A program made the position numbers and the translations under genes. A DNA stretch of 64,000 nt, taken from Trichobilharzia szidati. Taxonomy: Eukaryota > Platyhelminthes > Trematoda > Strigeidida > Schistosomatidae. Shown here piece by piece: positions 13,101-23,427 of this stretch (position 1 is the first letter of the stretch; every line of letters starts with the position of its first letter). Under the pieces are notes generated by a model that searched no databases, was not told the origin of the DNA, and worked only from the letters and a program-made list of their open reading frames with translations. The stretch lies in contig OX235277.1 of the NCBI GenBank assembly GCA_944472155.2, forward strand, positions 38,140,804-38,204,803, given 5' to 3'.

Positions 13101-16100
13101 AAACTGTTTGGGGGAAAAATTAAGATCTTTCAGAATACGCTAGATAATTTGAATTACTTTGTTAAAATCAAATTTATATTCAATATCTACAATTTCCGAT
13201 TAAAAGAGAACTACGAATAGACCTTGTGTTGTGCCTTGCTTTTAACCATGCAGGATGAGTGAAAATGACTAAGTTGTATGCCCAATGTAACTGGCTGCAC
13301 AAGAGCCTCTGGGTTAAATTGCAAAACTAAACTTTTGAATAACACTATGAATCTTTGCGTTATTTAGTTCATTCGTCTGTATTTTGTCAGACATCACACG
13401 TTACATGCCAGTCAATGCCTGCAGAAACCAATGAGATATAGGTTTGATAACGAGTTGACAACAGTCAGAGAACCACTGAGAAATTCGGAAGCTACTGAAC
13501 AACTCTCCACTTCTAGCACTGAGCACTCACCAAGGTTCTAGCCGAAGACATCACCGTTACAAAGCGAGCTACAAGCTACTGTGACTCAACCCTTTACTGC
13601 CCATGAATTCCAACTTCTCTTAGTATGCGATATGTTGCTAAGGCATGCAAACACTCAAACTACTCCCCAATTAGACATCAATATAGTTTAATTTAGACAT
13701 ATTACTCATAAAATAACTAATAAGGCTTTATTTAAGACAATATGTGAACACATAGTGTGGTGAGAGCTGTCTGCTATACAAAATCGGTAAACAGCAATTT
13801 ACGTCAATGTTTACGTCCTGTATCTTGGTCACGAGAAAAAAACATAAACAAAGACGAACTCAGCAACCAATCACAGCAGACCTTGCGTGGGTGGATACCA
13901 TCAGTAAATATATGGTCTGACCTTCAAAGAAATGGTCACAAGAGATGACAGATTAACTTTCAGTGAGAAAACGACCAATCAGAAGACGTTGTTTCTCTGC
14001 TAGTAATAACGAATAATAATAATAATAATGTACATAGAAATCTATAAATATCTGTTGATTTTCTCAGTAAACGATCTATTGCCTGGCCCTTGTCTTCTGT
14101 CGTTACAATAGTACAAAAATTCTCAGCGTTCCAAAATATTATTTCGTCGTCGCATAGGATTTAATTGTAAAGTAATCCTCTGAAGTAAATCATGCATATT
14201 GAAGAGAGAACCATATTCTGTAGATTTTTTGTTTTTTCTTCTTCATTTCCATGAAGCACTAGGCAACATTTCATTGAAAACTAATTTTAAATACGCGCGC
14301 GAATCCATATACTGATCAGCTGATATAATTACATGATTAAAACAACACGAAACAGCTAAAGAATCCCGTCAGTTTAGTGAATGGTGACTCTGTTAGTCCA
14401 ATGATTTAAGCAGGCCACCTTTAGTATGTGTATATATGTCTCCGTGTGTATTTGTCTATGTATTTGTATAATGTATGGTTGTGGATTACATAAAACATCC
14501 CAATGATTATAAACTTTTATCTTTCACCTTTACAGCTCCAGTGTTGTGGTGTACAAAATGGATCAGATTTCCAGAAATCAGGCAATTTCGAGAAAAATGA
14601 TACTTATGGTGGTGAAAGCTATTATGGTAAGTTTTTCTTGCTCTCCTCTACTGATTATGTAATTTTCTAATATCGACAGCTGAATTTAATCAATAATTTT
14701 TTTTTAGATCAAGCTGTATGTTATGATCAGAATTTGGTTATTTCATCTTAGTTTGGGAATCATCGGCAATACGCACGCATGCACTGGGGTTTGAACCTAG
14801 GACCTCCCGGTTACAAGGCATGCTCGTATACCATTCAACGGTCAGCCCATGAATTCTAACTTCCACCAATCAGTTATTTTATCGTGACCACCAACCAATA
14901 TTACCGACGGGAACTCCATCCTCACTCGTGACTGTATAGACCCTGTTGTTGATGACTTCTCACTAGAACTCCAGTCAACTTCGTCTCCTGTCAAGTCACT
15001 AGCGAGCATCAGATTAATTTTCAATAGTTGATTTGTAAGGATTAGATTTGGTTGCACGAGTTTTTACCAGGGATGATTCCCAAACTAGGATGAAACAGCG
15101 GTCTGGTAGTACTCCTAGCTGGCTTTCAATGGTTCTCTAACTGATATCATCAATCCGTGGGCAAACTCGTAAAAACAAATCTGATCCTTACAAACCAACT
15201 CTTGAATACAGGTAACCGATCAATGTGTTCTTCGGCATAGATTGTTAAACTCCTCCCAGTAATGGTTGCATATTGCAGAGAGACTGAACAACCGAGAGTG
15301 AAAGAATCCGTGTTATTAGGTGACAATATGTATAAATTATATCAAAAATATGAAAATACCCTATCACTGCCATCCGACAGCAATACACACTCCTAAGATA
15401 TACTCTCCAAAGACAAAATATGTAATTTATAACAGCATTAATTCATCAAAGACGATCATCTTAAATTTTTATATGGAAATCATAAGAAAAAAAGACGTGA
15501 ACATAGGAGGAAAATTTTCTTTTCAACGATTCATTTTCATAAACTACTGTACACAGATGTACCAATCAGATACTGAGATAATTTGTCCTCGAAAAACGTA
15601 TTATTTTGAATGTTAGGTGTAACTTAGATGGGTTGACTAATTGGAAGTTAGAATGAAAGGTAGAGGTCGGTATGACGTAATAAGTGTGAGATAATGACTA
15701 GTTATCATAGTTGTGTAGAATGGACAGGAACTAGTGGAAAGACGATAAAGTGTTTTTATATAAAATCTTTTATATAAAAACTTGGAGGATCTGGACTTCA
15801 CCAATGACAGATGTCTGATTTCCCACAAACTGGAAGATATGCAAGTGAAAAGCAACAAGTTGGCGATAGAAGAAGCATCAAAGATAGGACTTCAGGTGAA
15901 CATAGAGAAAACAGAGGAGGTGATGAAGATTCCTGAGCAACACCACCAATAGCAGCAGCAACAACAACAGACAACAATCAGCATAAATGGGAGAAACCTG
16001 AAAGAAACAACCTCTTTTACCTACCGACCTGGGAAACATCATTTCAACTACAGGTGGACGGAGCTGACGAGGATATCAAAGCAAGAATCGGAAAAGCAAG

Positions 16101-19100
16101 ACAAGCTTTCATTACTCTCGAGTCTATGTGCAGATAACAGCACGCTCAGCATGAAAAATAAGATCCGGAGTTTCAACTCCAATGTGAAGTCAGTGCTACT
16201 TACTATACAGATCAGAGACTTGGTATTGCGCCGTGTCATGAAGGCCACTTCGAACAAACTACAGACTTCCATCAACACACCTATTTTTGCTCAGTACTAC
16301 TTAAAATCAGATGGCTCGCTAGAACAGATCACCAACAAGGAGGGATCTCTGTTGATGAGCGAACCAACCCAGCAGGAACCGATTGTGCACAACAAATATG
16401 CAGGAAGAAATAGAGGTAGGAGGATTGGCCATACTCTGAGAAAACAAGCCATCAAGCGAGTGACATCACATGCCAGACACTCTATCTCTTTCGAGTGGAA
16501 CTCAAATGGAAAGCGGCGAACTGGTCGTCAGTGTGAGGGTGACATGTAGGATGAGGAGGAGGTGATGTGAAGAGGAGATGAAAGCATGTGTACAGACTTG
16601 TGGAGAGAGGCGAAAATGTTGGCAGAGAAGTGAATGCAATGGAGATGTGCGGCTGAAGCCCTAAATTCCTCTAGCAACTAAAGGAGATAATAATAATAAT
16701 AGTAAATGGGACAATAGAAATATGACCAGATACCGTTTGAAGTGAAAACAGAGACAATAAAAAAGAAGGGATAATTATACCTGTCAAATCTCTTCTTCTA
16801 TGCGGCTCAGAAACTTGGCGTGTTTGGCTCTTATCAATACAGAAGACCAGATAAACGGTCCGAAAAGGCTAATCAACAAGTGAATTTGCCAGTCAGCTTA
16901 TCGTCAAACCAATATGGCGAAGAAAATGGAGATAGATTGGGGATACTTGCTGAGGAGACAGTTAAGTGACATCACTTACCTGTCAGTCTCCTAAATGGAA
17001 CGTGAATGCGTAACGACTAGGTGGAAATAACCCCATGTAGGTGACATGAAGGTGACTTTCTGAGTCGGAGATTTCAGCCTATAGGAAATTGTGCAGCTAG
17101 CTAAAGACAAATGCAAAGAATACGATGAAATGGAGATGTGCTGTTGAAGCCCTGTATTCTACTCACGACCTAAGAGAATGATAATAATACTTAATAATAC
17201 TGTGGTCATATTGTTCTAAGCTAATGAACAGTAGCTCTATGGATTACATGTCTTCTAAGACCAATGAATAAGTGACATATTTGATAAATACAGAAAATTT
17301 GAAAATTCCCATTCAGTCATAGAAAAGAAAAGGCGTTCAGCAAAGAGTTACTCTTTTCGGCGATATCATTCTCAAGCTGTACAAACCGCAAATTTATAGT
17401 AATTTTTTTTTCTTGGCAGCAAAAGGAATATTTCCAAAGATGTGTTAATGTAATTGTTAATTTTTTTGACAACAAATTACGTAATTTAGAAGGCGTTAAT
17501 CGGTTAGAAAGTAAAAGTAGAAACTACGAAAGTAGGTTGGGTGACGTAATCTAATTGATAGGGTTCAATGAAGAATGAATGAGAGTCAAGTTAATAATCT
17601 GAGTAGAATTCACTTGAAAATGAATGAGAGTTAAGTTAATAAGCTGAGTAGAATTCGCTTAAAAATAAACGAAAATGGAGTTAGCAACAGTCGTCATAAG
17701 GGTAGAGATTTAATAGAAGGTGGGAGTAGAAAATAATGCAATTAAGAAACAGACAAACAAAGAAGAAAGAGGTAAGATAAAATTACGTATTTGGTGTTAA
17801 TATAGATCAGGACCATTGTAGATTTAGTGACTAAACAAACTTCTTTTGTATGCAGAGTTCAGGATTCAATATGTTAATTGCCATTGCTTCTGCAGTTTGA
17901 AGAAGTTTAATTCGTACTCTTTTGGCAACATTCCCACGTATTGTGTAGATAACTGAGAAGTTGTTTTATGGGTTTGCTTGGTGTCTGGATTCGATCAAGT
18001 GTTCTAGGACAGAGCTGTGGCGTGGGAATCTTCTTTCTCCTTTATAAAACCATGAAGGTAAGTGTTCGCTGATTCGTTTGGATAGCAAACGCTGGGTACG
18101 GCTGACATACCTAGCTCCACATGAGCAGGTGAATTGGTAGATGCACATTGATGAGGCCCGCAGTGGAAGCTTATCCTTCACGTTCGTGCGAATCATTGGT
18201 TTCGTAGAAAAAAACTGCCATATCGTGAATTGAACTGCAATTGGAATTCATGATTCCGGCAATCGGGTTGGGTCCTAGTGGCTTAACGGTCTGCGAACTG
18301 GCTAGCCTTGAGTTCCAACTCCAGGGATTGCGTACTAATAAAGAATCCCAAACAACAAGACTGACGAAACAGCTGACTGTCCAGTACTCCATACTACCCT
18401 TCCAATGGTTTTCTAACCACCACCTGTAACCAATTAGATCAAATCCCTGTTAACGAACAATTGAAATATGAATTTAAAGATTGAGACTGAATAACATTTG
18501 TTGTTTATTTTGGATCATTTATCTAAAATTTTTTCCAGATTTGGCCTATCCTGTTGTATGTTGTAAAATGACTGAAAAGTACGTGATCGTTTCGAAGACA
18601 TGCCCAAAGGAATTTACTGTAGATAACAGTAATTTTAATGTTGGCTGTCAGGAACCATTGAAACACTTTTTCCTAAAGTATATGGACTTTGTGGCCTTTG
18701 GTTTGATCGCTGTATTCATATTACTGGTAAGTAAAGATAGTGAAAACAAAACACTATATATATATATATATATATATATACTATATATAGAAGTAATCGT
18801 TCTTTATTATAAAAATTACTCCTTGTTCTTAGCTACTTAGAATGCGATAAACAGAAAGACCCGAATGACTTCGGTTTCGTGCTTGTTGGCATTTAACAGT
18901 CAGCAAGGTGTGTGTGCCTGTAGCCTTCAAAAGAACGTATATCTTCGGTGAGATTCAAACCTGAGTCAGCCATTATTGCATGTTACCACTGAGCTATTCG
19001 AGCTTGTGACCAACCTCCTCCTGTAGGAACGTAATGAGCACTTTGACTGGACACTAGTCAGTAACCAGTGTGATGTGTCTAGTCCTTTGTTTGGTGCAGA

Positions 19101-22100
19101 CTGAATTCTATCACTAGTTACTGGTGTCCAATCAAAATATTTAATGCAGTCCTACAGGAGGTCAATCGCGAACCTCAGTGGTAACATTTTTGACTGCAAG
19201 TGGCACTGGGTGACCCCCGTTAGAATCTCAGGAAGGTCATGAGTTACTTCAAGGTGGTGAGTGCCAACTAGTACGAAACTTAGGTCAGTTGAGGCTTCCT
19301 GCCGATTGCTTCCAACCATCTTATATCATCAAATCAATGTAGGGGATACTTTGACAATCTCTAAAACGTAACGACTTGAACAGTTTTAATTTCATGCCTT
19401 TTATCGGGTAAAAAGACACAAACAGGGAACCTTAATATTGCAAGTGTGCTGTCAGTGACCTTGGATACGAGTAGTGAACACAGTACTGTGTCACGACCAT
19501 CAAGAAAAGTAATATATTTAATATCAAGTCAGCCGCTAGGGTACACTAGCTAGAACAAAGCTGTCTATAAACGCTAAATAACATCTACATCTATTTAGGA
19601 TCGAGCTTATCAGTGGTGTACCCAGGTTGATTACAATGAGATAGCCTAATCAGTTCGACTCACTTATATGAAGTAAATATTGTTTCATTGGGTCAGAAGA
19701 GGATTGTGGGCAACGGTATATTTGGTCGATGGTTCAGTTTCCATCCGACGAACTCTTAATCCTCACTTAGCCGGTAGTACGCCAGATGAACTGGGAAGGT
19801 TAGGGAGAGGCTGACAACACCACCCCGTTAAAAAACAACACTATGGCTTCTGAGGCTTAAAGCCGTATGCTCCACTTGAAGTCAAATTATTATGAAGTAG
19901 GCGCGTAAACTGCTCAAATAGTTTATGCAAACTTAAACAGTGAAATAGGCAGATCTGTTCAAGTGTTGTAGTAGCAGTAGGAGCCGATATTTTCACCCTG
20001 TTGATCTATGTCCTTGTAAATATTTTGTACACAATGTTATTTGATCGGTAGTAAATAACAATAGAATCCATAATACGCGTTCCATTTTATTCGGAACTAG
20101 CTGTTTGGATCTACTTGTACTACAGAGATTTATTGAATTCTAGTCCTCCATAATACTCTAGCGCAGCGAACTTTTCAAACGCCAAACTGCTGTGCATAAA
20201 AACGTCAACAGTTTTAGCGTAAACGCCAATACTCACTGAGATTGAGATACACCCAGCTGGAGAGTCTCATGTATGTCACTTCGCATTCGGTTTCCACTCA
20301 ATGGCCTGGCATGTGATAACACTCGAATGTCTTGTCAACAATCCCTATGAGAACCTTTGATGTTGCTGGTGAAATCTTGATAATTACACTCTCAGTGTGC
20401 TCGTGATTGACGTCTGCGTGACTGGAATAGGTTACTGACTGTTCAAGTAACGCTGTATCAATTCCACCATACCATATCTTCTTATTTCATCTGCAATCTG
20501 AGATGCCTGAGGCATGGTGAGTACACTCCATGTCCCCAAACTTTTTTTCAACTTTCAGCGGAAGAAAATAAATCGGTCGACCACCTTCCCAAATTTAGAA
20601 GTCTTCTCAATTCCACTAGAAAAAAACAGGCTTACTTCCTCTCAGATTTTTAAGTTTCCATAGACGTGGAGGTGCTGGCCACATATCTCGACATCTCCTT
20701 CTTTCCAGGTTTAAGACCAGCTCAGCTAGACGAGGTTTAATTGATCACACCTGATGTTCAGTGGTCGGAAACCAAACAGTAGGCTTGAGTTTCCAGTAGG
20801 ACACAGGGTTTGAAAGCTTTGAAATTTCACTAGCAGTGGTATTTCGTAAATTCCTATGGGGTAGGGAGACTAGTCTCAGGCCCAACCTTCCCTCTTTCCC
20901 AGGATTATTACCTGCTAGGAGAGATTGAGGAGTATGCGTTATCCGGGAATCGAACTGCAAACTAAGCGCGCGTGATTAGCGAACATTATACCACTGCACC
21001 ACTGATTATAATCGTAGTTAAATGTCAAGTGGCAAAGCAAATTACTGTCATATATAGAATAATTTATAAGATGGATAGAACTTGAAAAAGGGTGTGCAAT
21101 TATAAGATTAGTAGACAAATCGAATAAAATAAAAATGTTACGTAATATTGCGTGAGGTTTGGTAATATAAAATTTAATGTTGCAAGACAGAATTGATTTC
21201 GAATGACAAGTAGAACAATTGAAATAATACCGGGGACAATTAAAAGTGAGAGTAGTAATAGTAACAATTGACTTATTAAGGAAGAGTATACAAATTGAAT
21301 AGACAAAAATGAAAAATTGGTAAAGCTAAAATATGATTGGGGATTACCATACTTTAGCATAGAGGGATTATGACCATGAAAGTTGGAGGGGTTGAACGAA
21401 CTGTTTCTGTACACAGAGATCTGCCTTTTCTGTTTCGATAGCCAAAGGTGGCTTTAGCAATACAGATAAGTTGGATACGCGGTGATTTGGGCAAATTATT
21501 TTTCGCCTTTTTGATGAAATTAAAGGCTGAGGTTGAAGAAATATGGTAACTATTATCGATCACATGTTCAATGATCGCGCTTCTTATTGCTCCACTTCGA
21601 CGTCTTCGTAAACACCATTTAGGATAGTGTTCTTGCACGCTCTTGGACAAAACTCGAGTAGAACAACCGATATGCCTAGGTCCACATAAGCAGGTGGATT
21701 GATTAACACACACAGAAATGGTCAACAGCGGGATCTTGTCCTTCAGGTTATTGAACAATAATGGTCGACTGGTAAAGGCTATTCTCAGAGATGCAGCAGG
21801 GAATGTTCTTTTCAGGGACTGTGATATCCTTCTTTATATGATATCGGAAACTAAGTCTCCTTTGAATTCCAGGCTCATGTGAAGTATTTTCTTGGGTACG
21901 GTTGATATTTCACGTTTTGTAGGATTTGAATGTATATTCTTATCTATAAAACGTGGTGGAAATCCATTTTCTATTAGGATTTTCCTCAAGATGTATAACT
22001 CATCTTCCACAGCATCAGGGCTACATATGCGCCGGATCAGGTTTCGTTTTTGACCAATGAGTATCCAGCTGTAGAAATTTGTCAGTTGACCATTCCACGA

Positions 22101-22520
22101 CAGCTTACGATAGATAGATCTCTTCAGAGTTCCATCGGTCCTCCTTGATAAGTTCACATCGAGGAAATGAATGCTAGACTCGTTCTCCATTTCGAGTGTG
22201 AATTCTATTGCCGGATGGCAACCATAAAATACATCTAATATATTATTCAAGTTACAATCACTATTACAAATAATAAAGGTGTCATCTACATACCTTTTAT
22301 ACATTTGAAAGCTTTGGATCATAGGCTTCAGCTGACCATTATGTAGACTGGAAAGAGTCTCTTTGCTGAATCATTTCTTTTGATTTTCTATAATTGAACA
22401 TTAAATAAACTATTGTTTAAACTCATTCTAATTGTGTATGTTTTAAATTTGTCTATCCTTTTCTTTCAGTTGCTGATCGTTATGTTCGCCTTACTCACAG
22501 TTTGTATTGATTTTGTTTAA
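7093..22520 (+). CDS. Tetraspanin, partial gene, six exons (7093-7196, 7672-7746, 10376-10480, 14536-14626, 18539-18726, 22470-22520)
   Basis: This gene encodes a four-pass membrane protein of the tetraspanin family, which organises protein microdomains; in schistosomes several members are tegument surface proteins. The six exons splice in frame with GT-AG junctions into about 203 residues. Visible in order are TM2 with the FGYCGACCN turn, TM3, a large extracellular loop with the family hallmark CCG (LQCCGVQNG), then a PVVCC pair and two more cysteines (TCP, GCQ), giving six loop cysteines, and TM4 ending in CIDFV and a TAA stop. TM1 and the small loop are missing. The first exon starts in mid-codon, so at least one upstream exon exists; none was recognisable in 1-7092. 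Introns are swollen by PLE, LINE and SINE insertions. The family call is firm. The exact paralogue is not resolved: the loop differs from what I recall of Sm23. Confidence 0.93.
7269..7572. mobile_element. Solo-LTR-like repeat, copy 1
   Basis: This is the reverse complement of the repeats at 13756-14107 and 36660-37004. On this strand it starts TGTAACAACAGAAG and ends GCTCTCACCACA, the TG...CA termini of an LTR. It sits in a tetraspanin intron. No perfect target duplication is visible. No internal retrotransposon sequence accompanies it. Confidence 0.6.
7672..7746 (+). CDS. Tetraspanin exon, TM3
   Basis: These 25 codons run from YALLVGILAG to FARKDM, between an acceptor aag and a donor gtgagt. 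Both ends are phase 0, so it joins directly to its neighbours. The hydrophobic stretch followed by a basic and acidic turn matches TM3 leading into the large loop. Confidence 0.92.
7815..8030 (-). mobile_element. Degenerate SINE-A in tetraspanin intron
   Basis: The plus strand shows ggagtactggacagttgttt, cgtcagcctagttt and agtacgcag in the order of a - strand SINE-A, followed by an eroded tRNA-like head. A further short fragment (gatcagttagggaaccgttgg) is at about 8341-8375. Confidence 0.6.
8031..8340. other. Intron sequence without recognised feature
   Basis: Tetraspanin intron. No motif that I can support. Confidence 0.4.
8590..9640 (+). pseudogene. RTE-like LINE fragment, well preserved reverse transcriptase
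   Basis: An open frame from 8612 reads NWRGIMLLSTPSKILSRIIL, EQAGFRKGKSCSDQIATLRI, FIDFEKAFDSVD, KLLEYYGVPQ, GVRQGCLLSPM and DWIMRQT. It shifts frame near 9165, where the FADD active-site motif would be (LDFA then broken). It continues in other frames with GLQVNIDKTEVMKI, SFTYLGSIVS and KIRIFNTNVKSVLLYRSETW. Both ends are truncated: the endonuclease and 3' tail are absent. This is the best RT of its family here, but broken. Confidence 0.85.
9785..10095. mobile_element. SINE-C inverted pair
   Basis: A + strand tail fragment (9785-9858, cagtgttgaaacttcagagc) faces a nearly complete - strand copy (about 9880-10095). The latter has a tRNA-like head ending in gtgcgtcggtggcacagc on the - strand and the body ctggtaaagagggaaggttg, ggctagcaaccctatcc. 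Confidence 0.6.
10096..10375. other. Intron sequence, unassigned
   Basis: Lies between SINE-C and the tetraspanin exon; only a polypyrimidine tract before the acceptor is evident. Confidence 0.4.
10376..10480 (+). CDS. Tetraspanin exon, first part of large extracellular loop
   Basis: These 35 codons (LGQKVIDLFKQSVDNYKSMK to GLVSPQ) lie between acceptor ttcag and donor gtaagt and encode the amphipathic helices before the CCG motif. The exon is phase 0 at both ends. Confidence 0.92.
10481..10955. other. Intron sequence, no recognised element
   Basis: Contains a short GA tract (about 10797-10810). Nothing else supported. Confidence 0.4.
10960..11175 (-). mobile_element. SINE-C copy in tetraspanin intron
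   Basis: The plus strand shows the rc body (agtttt ggtaacagtggtg, acgggatagggttgctaac) followed by the rc tRNA-like head with ggggattgaaactcgg and ending cagcgacgcc. Confidence 0.6.
11176..11877. other. Unassigned intron sequence
   Basis: Contains a (CTGA)n stretch near 11288-11304. The 11700-11790 part may belong to the upstream end of the PLE that follows, but I see no coding motif there. Confidence 0.35.
11878..13125 (+). pseudogene. PLE: reverse transcriptase plus GIY-YIG endonuclease, frameshifted
   Basis: Successive + frames read VKDVFEFIANVDDIN, MLSLDVASLFTNVPL, DGIAMGSSLGP, then after a frameshift FRYVDDTFIILD (RT active site), LHFLDVQLSR and thumb sequence. After two more shifts comes the endonuclease SCSCGES/SYIGQTTRQLNERINEHL and IDSGHQVD. 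This matches Penelope-like elements, which join RT and GIY-YIG nuclease. The N-terminal part is missing and at least three frameshifts kill it. It sits in the third visible tetraspanin intron. Confidence 0.88.
13455..13650 (-). mobile_element. Degenerate SINE-A
   Basis: The plus strand shows acagtcagagaaccactgag, then eroded rc hammerhead and head sequence, then gcccatgaattccaacttct. Order and spacing match a - strand SINE-A. Confidence 0.45.
13756..14107. mobile_element. Solo-LTR-like repeat, copy 2, with target duplication
   Basis: The 352-bp unit begins TGTGGTGAGAGC and ends TCTGTCGTTACA. It is flanked by ATAG on both sides (13752-13755 and 14108-14111), a 4-bp target duplication typical of LTR integrases. 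A TATAAATA-like box lies near 14043. There is no internal retrotransposon, so it is probably a solo LTR. Orientation is ambiguous because both ends are TG...CA. Confidence 0.7.
14108..14535. other. Intron before the CCG exon
   Basis: AT-rich; a pyrimidine tract precedes the acceptor at 14535. No element recognised. Confidence 0.5.
14536..14626 (+). CDS. Tetraspanin exon carrying the CCG motif
   Basis: After acceptor tacag the frame reads LQCCGVQNGSDFQKSG and on to GESYY, ending one base into a codon before donor gtaagt. CCG is the diagnostic tetraspanin loop motif. NGS and NDT are potential N-glycosylation sequons on the extracellular side. Confidence 0.94.
14735..15165. mobile_element. SINE-A2 copies, - strand then + strand fragment
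   Basis: A - strand variant SINE-A (head with ggtttgaacctaggacc on the plus strand, 5' region to about 15050) abuts a + strand hammerhead/tail fragment (gatgattcccaaactaggat, gaaacagcggtc, ttctctaactgatatc) at about 15070-15160. Confidence 0.6.
15166..15584. other. No recognised feature
   Basis: Tetraspanin intron. The 98-codon open frame here (15320-15616) has no recognisable domain and is probably chance. Confidence 0.4.
15585..15770 (+). repeat. Repeat H, copy 1
   Basis: Matches 24725-24910 on the same strand (for example gacgtaataagtgtgagata and atggacaggaactagtg). Family unknown. In this copy it directly precedes an RTE-like fragment. Confidence 0.5.
15771..16695 (+). pseudogene. RTE-like LINE 3' part with tail
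   Basis: Broken frames include GLQVNIEK-like and SINGRNLKET-like sequence, [14 protein letters not shown] and YAGRNRGRRIGHTLRK, and end in the family 3' tail (gaagccctaaattcctctag then an (aat)n run at about 16690). The 5' part is missing. Confidence 0.75.
16730..17195 (+). pseudogene. Second RTE-like 3' fragment
   Basis: A degenerate copy of the same C-terminal region (ctcagaaacttggcgtgttt, then gaagccctgtattctactca) ends in aataataata. It lies in direct repeat after the copy at 15771. Confidence 0.6.
17300..18205 (-). pseudogene. PLE 3' fragment: GIY-YIG endonuclease and tail
   Basis: On the - strand, 18196-17966 reads VKDKLPLRASSMCIYQFTCS, CGARYVSRTQRLLSKRISEH and LPSWFYKG, a GIY-YIG PLE endonuclease. 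The tail ends in the terminal repeat (17338-17379 region) that carries a hammerhead-like motif. The tail contains a 45-bp tandem duplication at about 17576-17665. RT is absent. Confidence 0.8.
17576..17665. repeat. 45-bp tandem duplication in PLE tail
   Basis: Two copies starting gaatgagagtcaag and gaatgagagttaag are offset by 45 bases, with a few substitutions. Confidence 0.7.
18206..18440 (+). mobile_element. Degenerate SINE-A
   Basis: tRNA-like head (agtggcttaacggtctgcga), hammerhead remnants (gcgtactaataaagaatccc, gacgaaacagctgactgtcc) and tail (cttccaatggttttctaacc) follow in the SINE-A order. Confidence 0.65.
18539..18726 (+). CDS. Tetraspanin exon, end of large loop and start of TM4
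   Basis: Two bases complete the split Asp codon, then 62 codons follow. They include PVVCCKMTEK, SKTCPKEF, VGCQEPL and the start of TM4 (FVAFGLIAVFILL). Four cysteines here can pair with the CCG cysteines. Acceptor ttccag and donor gtaagt are canonical. Confidence 0.93.
18757..18786. repeat. (TA)n microsatellite
   Basis: A dinucleotide run just downstream of a tetraspanin donor site. Confidence 0.9.
18863..19350. mobile_element. SINE-B inverted pair
   Basis: A - strand copy (18863 to about 19125: rc hammerhead ggtttcgtgcttgttggcat, rc tRNA head, rc body) meets a + strand copy (about 19125-19350: agtcctacaggaggtcaatc, tRNA head, gagtgccaactagtacgaaa). Both hammerheads are eroded. Confidence 0.7.
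19351..19695. other. Unassigned intron sequence
   Basis: No motif that I can support. Confidence 0.35.
19696..19880 (+). mobile_element. Degenerate SINE-C
   Basis: Shows the SINE-C body order: aactgggaaggttagggag, ggctgacaacaccaccccgt, then cttaaagccgtatgctccac. The head is eroded. Confidence 0.5.
19881..20745. other. Unassigned intron sequence
   Basis: About 860 bases of tetraspanin intron with no recognised repeat or coding motif. Confidence 0.35.
20746..21000 (-). mobile_element. SINE-C copy
   Basis: The plus strand carries the rc body (tttcactagcagtggtattt, atggggtagggagactagtc) and an rc tRNA-like head with ccgggaatcgaactgc and tataccactgcaccactg. Confidence 0.6.
21005..22335 (-). pseudogene. 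PLE: reverse transcriptase C-terminal half and GIY-YIG endonuclease
   Basis: On the - strand, 22322-21834 reads YKRYVDDTFIICNSDCNL, SIHFLDVNLSRRTDGTLKRS, RKILIENGFPPRFIDKN and SLEFKGDLVSDI. After a frameshift, 21758-21354 reads LKDKIPLLTISVCVNQSTCL, CGPRHIGCSTRVLSKSVQEH, YPKW and AIRSAIIEHVIDN. The YVDD is the RT active site and the CG-RHIG segment is the nuclease core. The N-terminal half of RT is missing. It is homologous to the 780-1452 copy and shares its tail. Confidence 0.88.
22470..22520 (+). CDS. Tetraspanin terminal exon
   Basis: After acceptor tttcag the frame reads LLIVMFALLTVCIDFV and stops at TAA (22518-22520). It completes TM4 and leaves a very short cytoplasmic tail. Confidence 0.9.
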   Translation: MLIVMFALLTVCIDFV

Positions 22521-23396
22521 ACGAGTTGAAAGAAAGCGAAAAAAAGAGGAACATTTCAAAAATGATTGATTAAAGTCAGAATTTCTAAAATATAAAAAAA
22601 GCTTTACAAAAAAACACACACACAAATTTAAAACATACTGATGAAACCTAGCCCTTCTATTCTCTGTCCCTACATGCCTCACTCAATCACCCACTCTCTC
22701 TCTTGCTGTCTCTGCTGTTCACATTCTCTCCAACACATATTTGCACACACACATGCACACTTGTCCACTTCAGTATGTACATTTTCTTCATTTAATATGA
22801 TAAGTAAATAAAACTGACTTTCTATGGAATTCTTCAGAGTGTAGTTATCATCCCAGAACTATGACAGTAGTAGCTCGAGTAGTAGTAAAGAAGTAATCGT
22901 CGCCGTGGTCTCTTCATAGTGATCATGAAGGTTTTTAATTGAGCCTTTCATGGTGAACTGACCTTCGCCATCAGTGATATTTACACTACACTTCTCTGTA
23001 TGTGTTTTAGTATGCGTGTGTGCGTAAGTGTGTTTGTGTGTATGTGTGAATGCGTATGAATGAAAATGTTCTTGCAACAGCGCAATGATTATCAACACTC
23101 CACATAGTCTTTTATTTTGAGGGAGTTTTCATATCATCCAAGAGAGAATTCAGTTTGCTGAAAAATACTGGATTACTTAATCGGTTCCATTTTTCGAGCT
23201 TCATTTCGAGATAATCATCATCATCACTATCACCTTCTTCTTCTTGTTCCTGCCGTTGCACATATCAATAGTCAAAATAAGTTGTTGACTTTTGTCTCTT
23301 TCTCTTTTTGTGTGTTTTTAAATCTGTTTCGTTTCCTTATAATAATAATTTATAAATATTGAATAAGTAACTTGTTTTTCGTTATGTCTGTATGAA

Positions 23397-23427
<31 letters not shown>

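Noticed and set aside
17576..17665. CRISPR-like or satellite repeat
   Set aside because: Only two 45-bp units inside a PLE tail, a simple tandem duplication.
18757..23423. (TA)n and (AT)n tracts as possible origins or regulatory sites
   Set aside because: Ordinary microsatellites; no accompanying signal.
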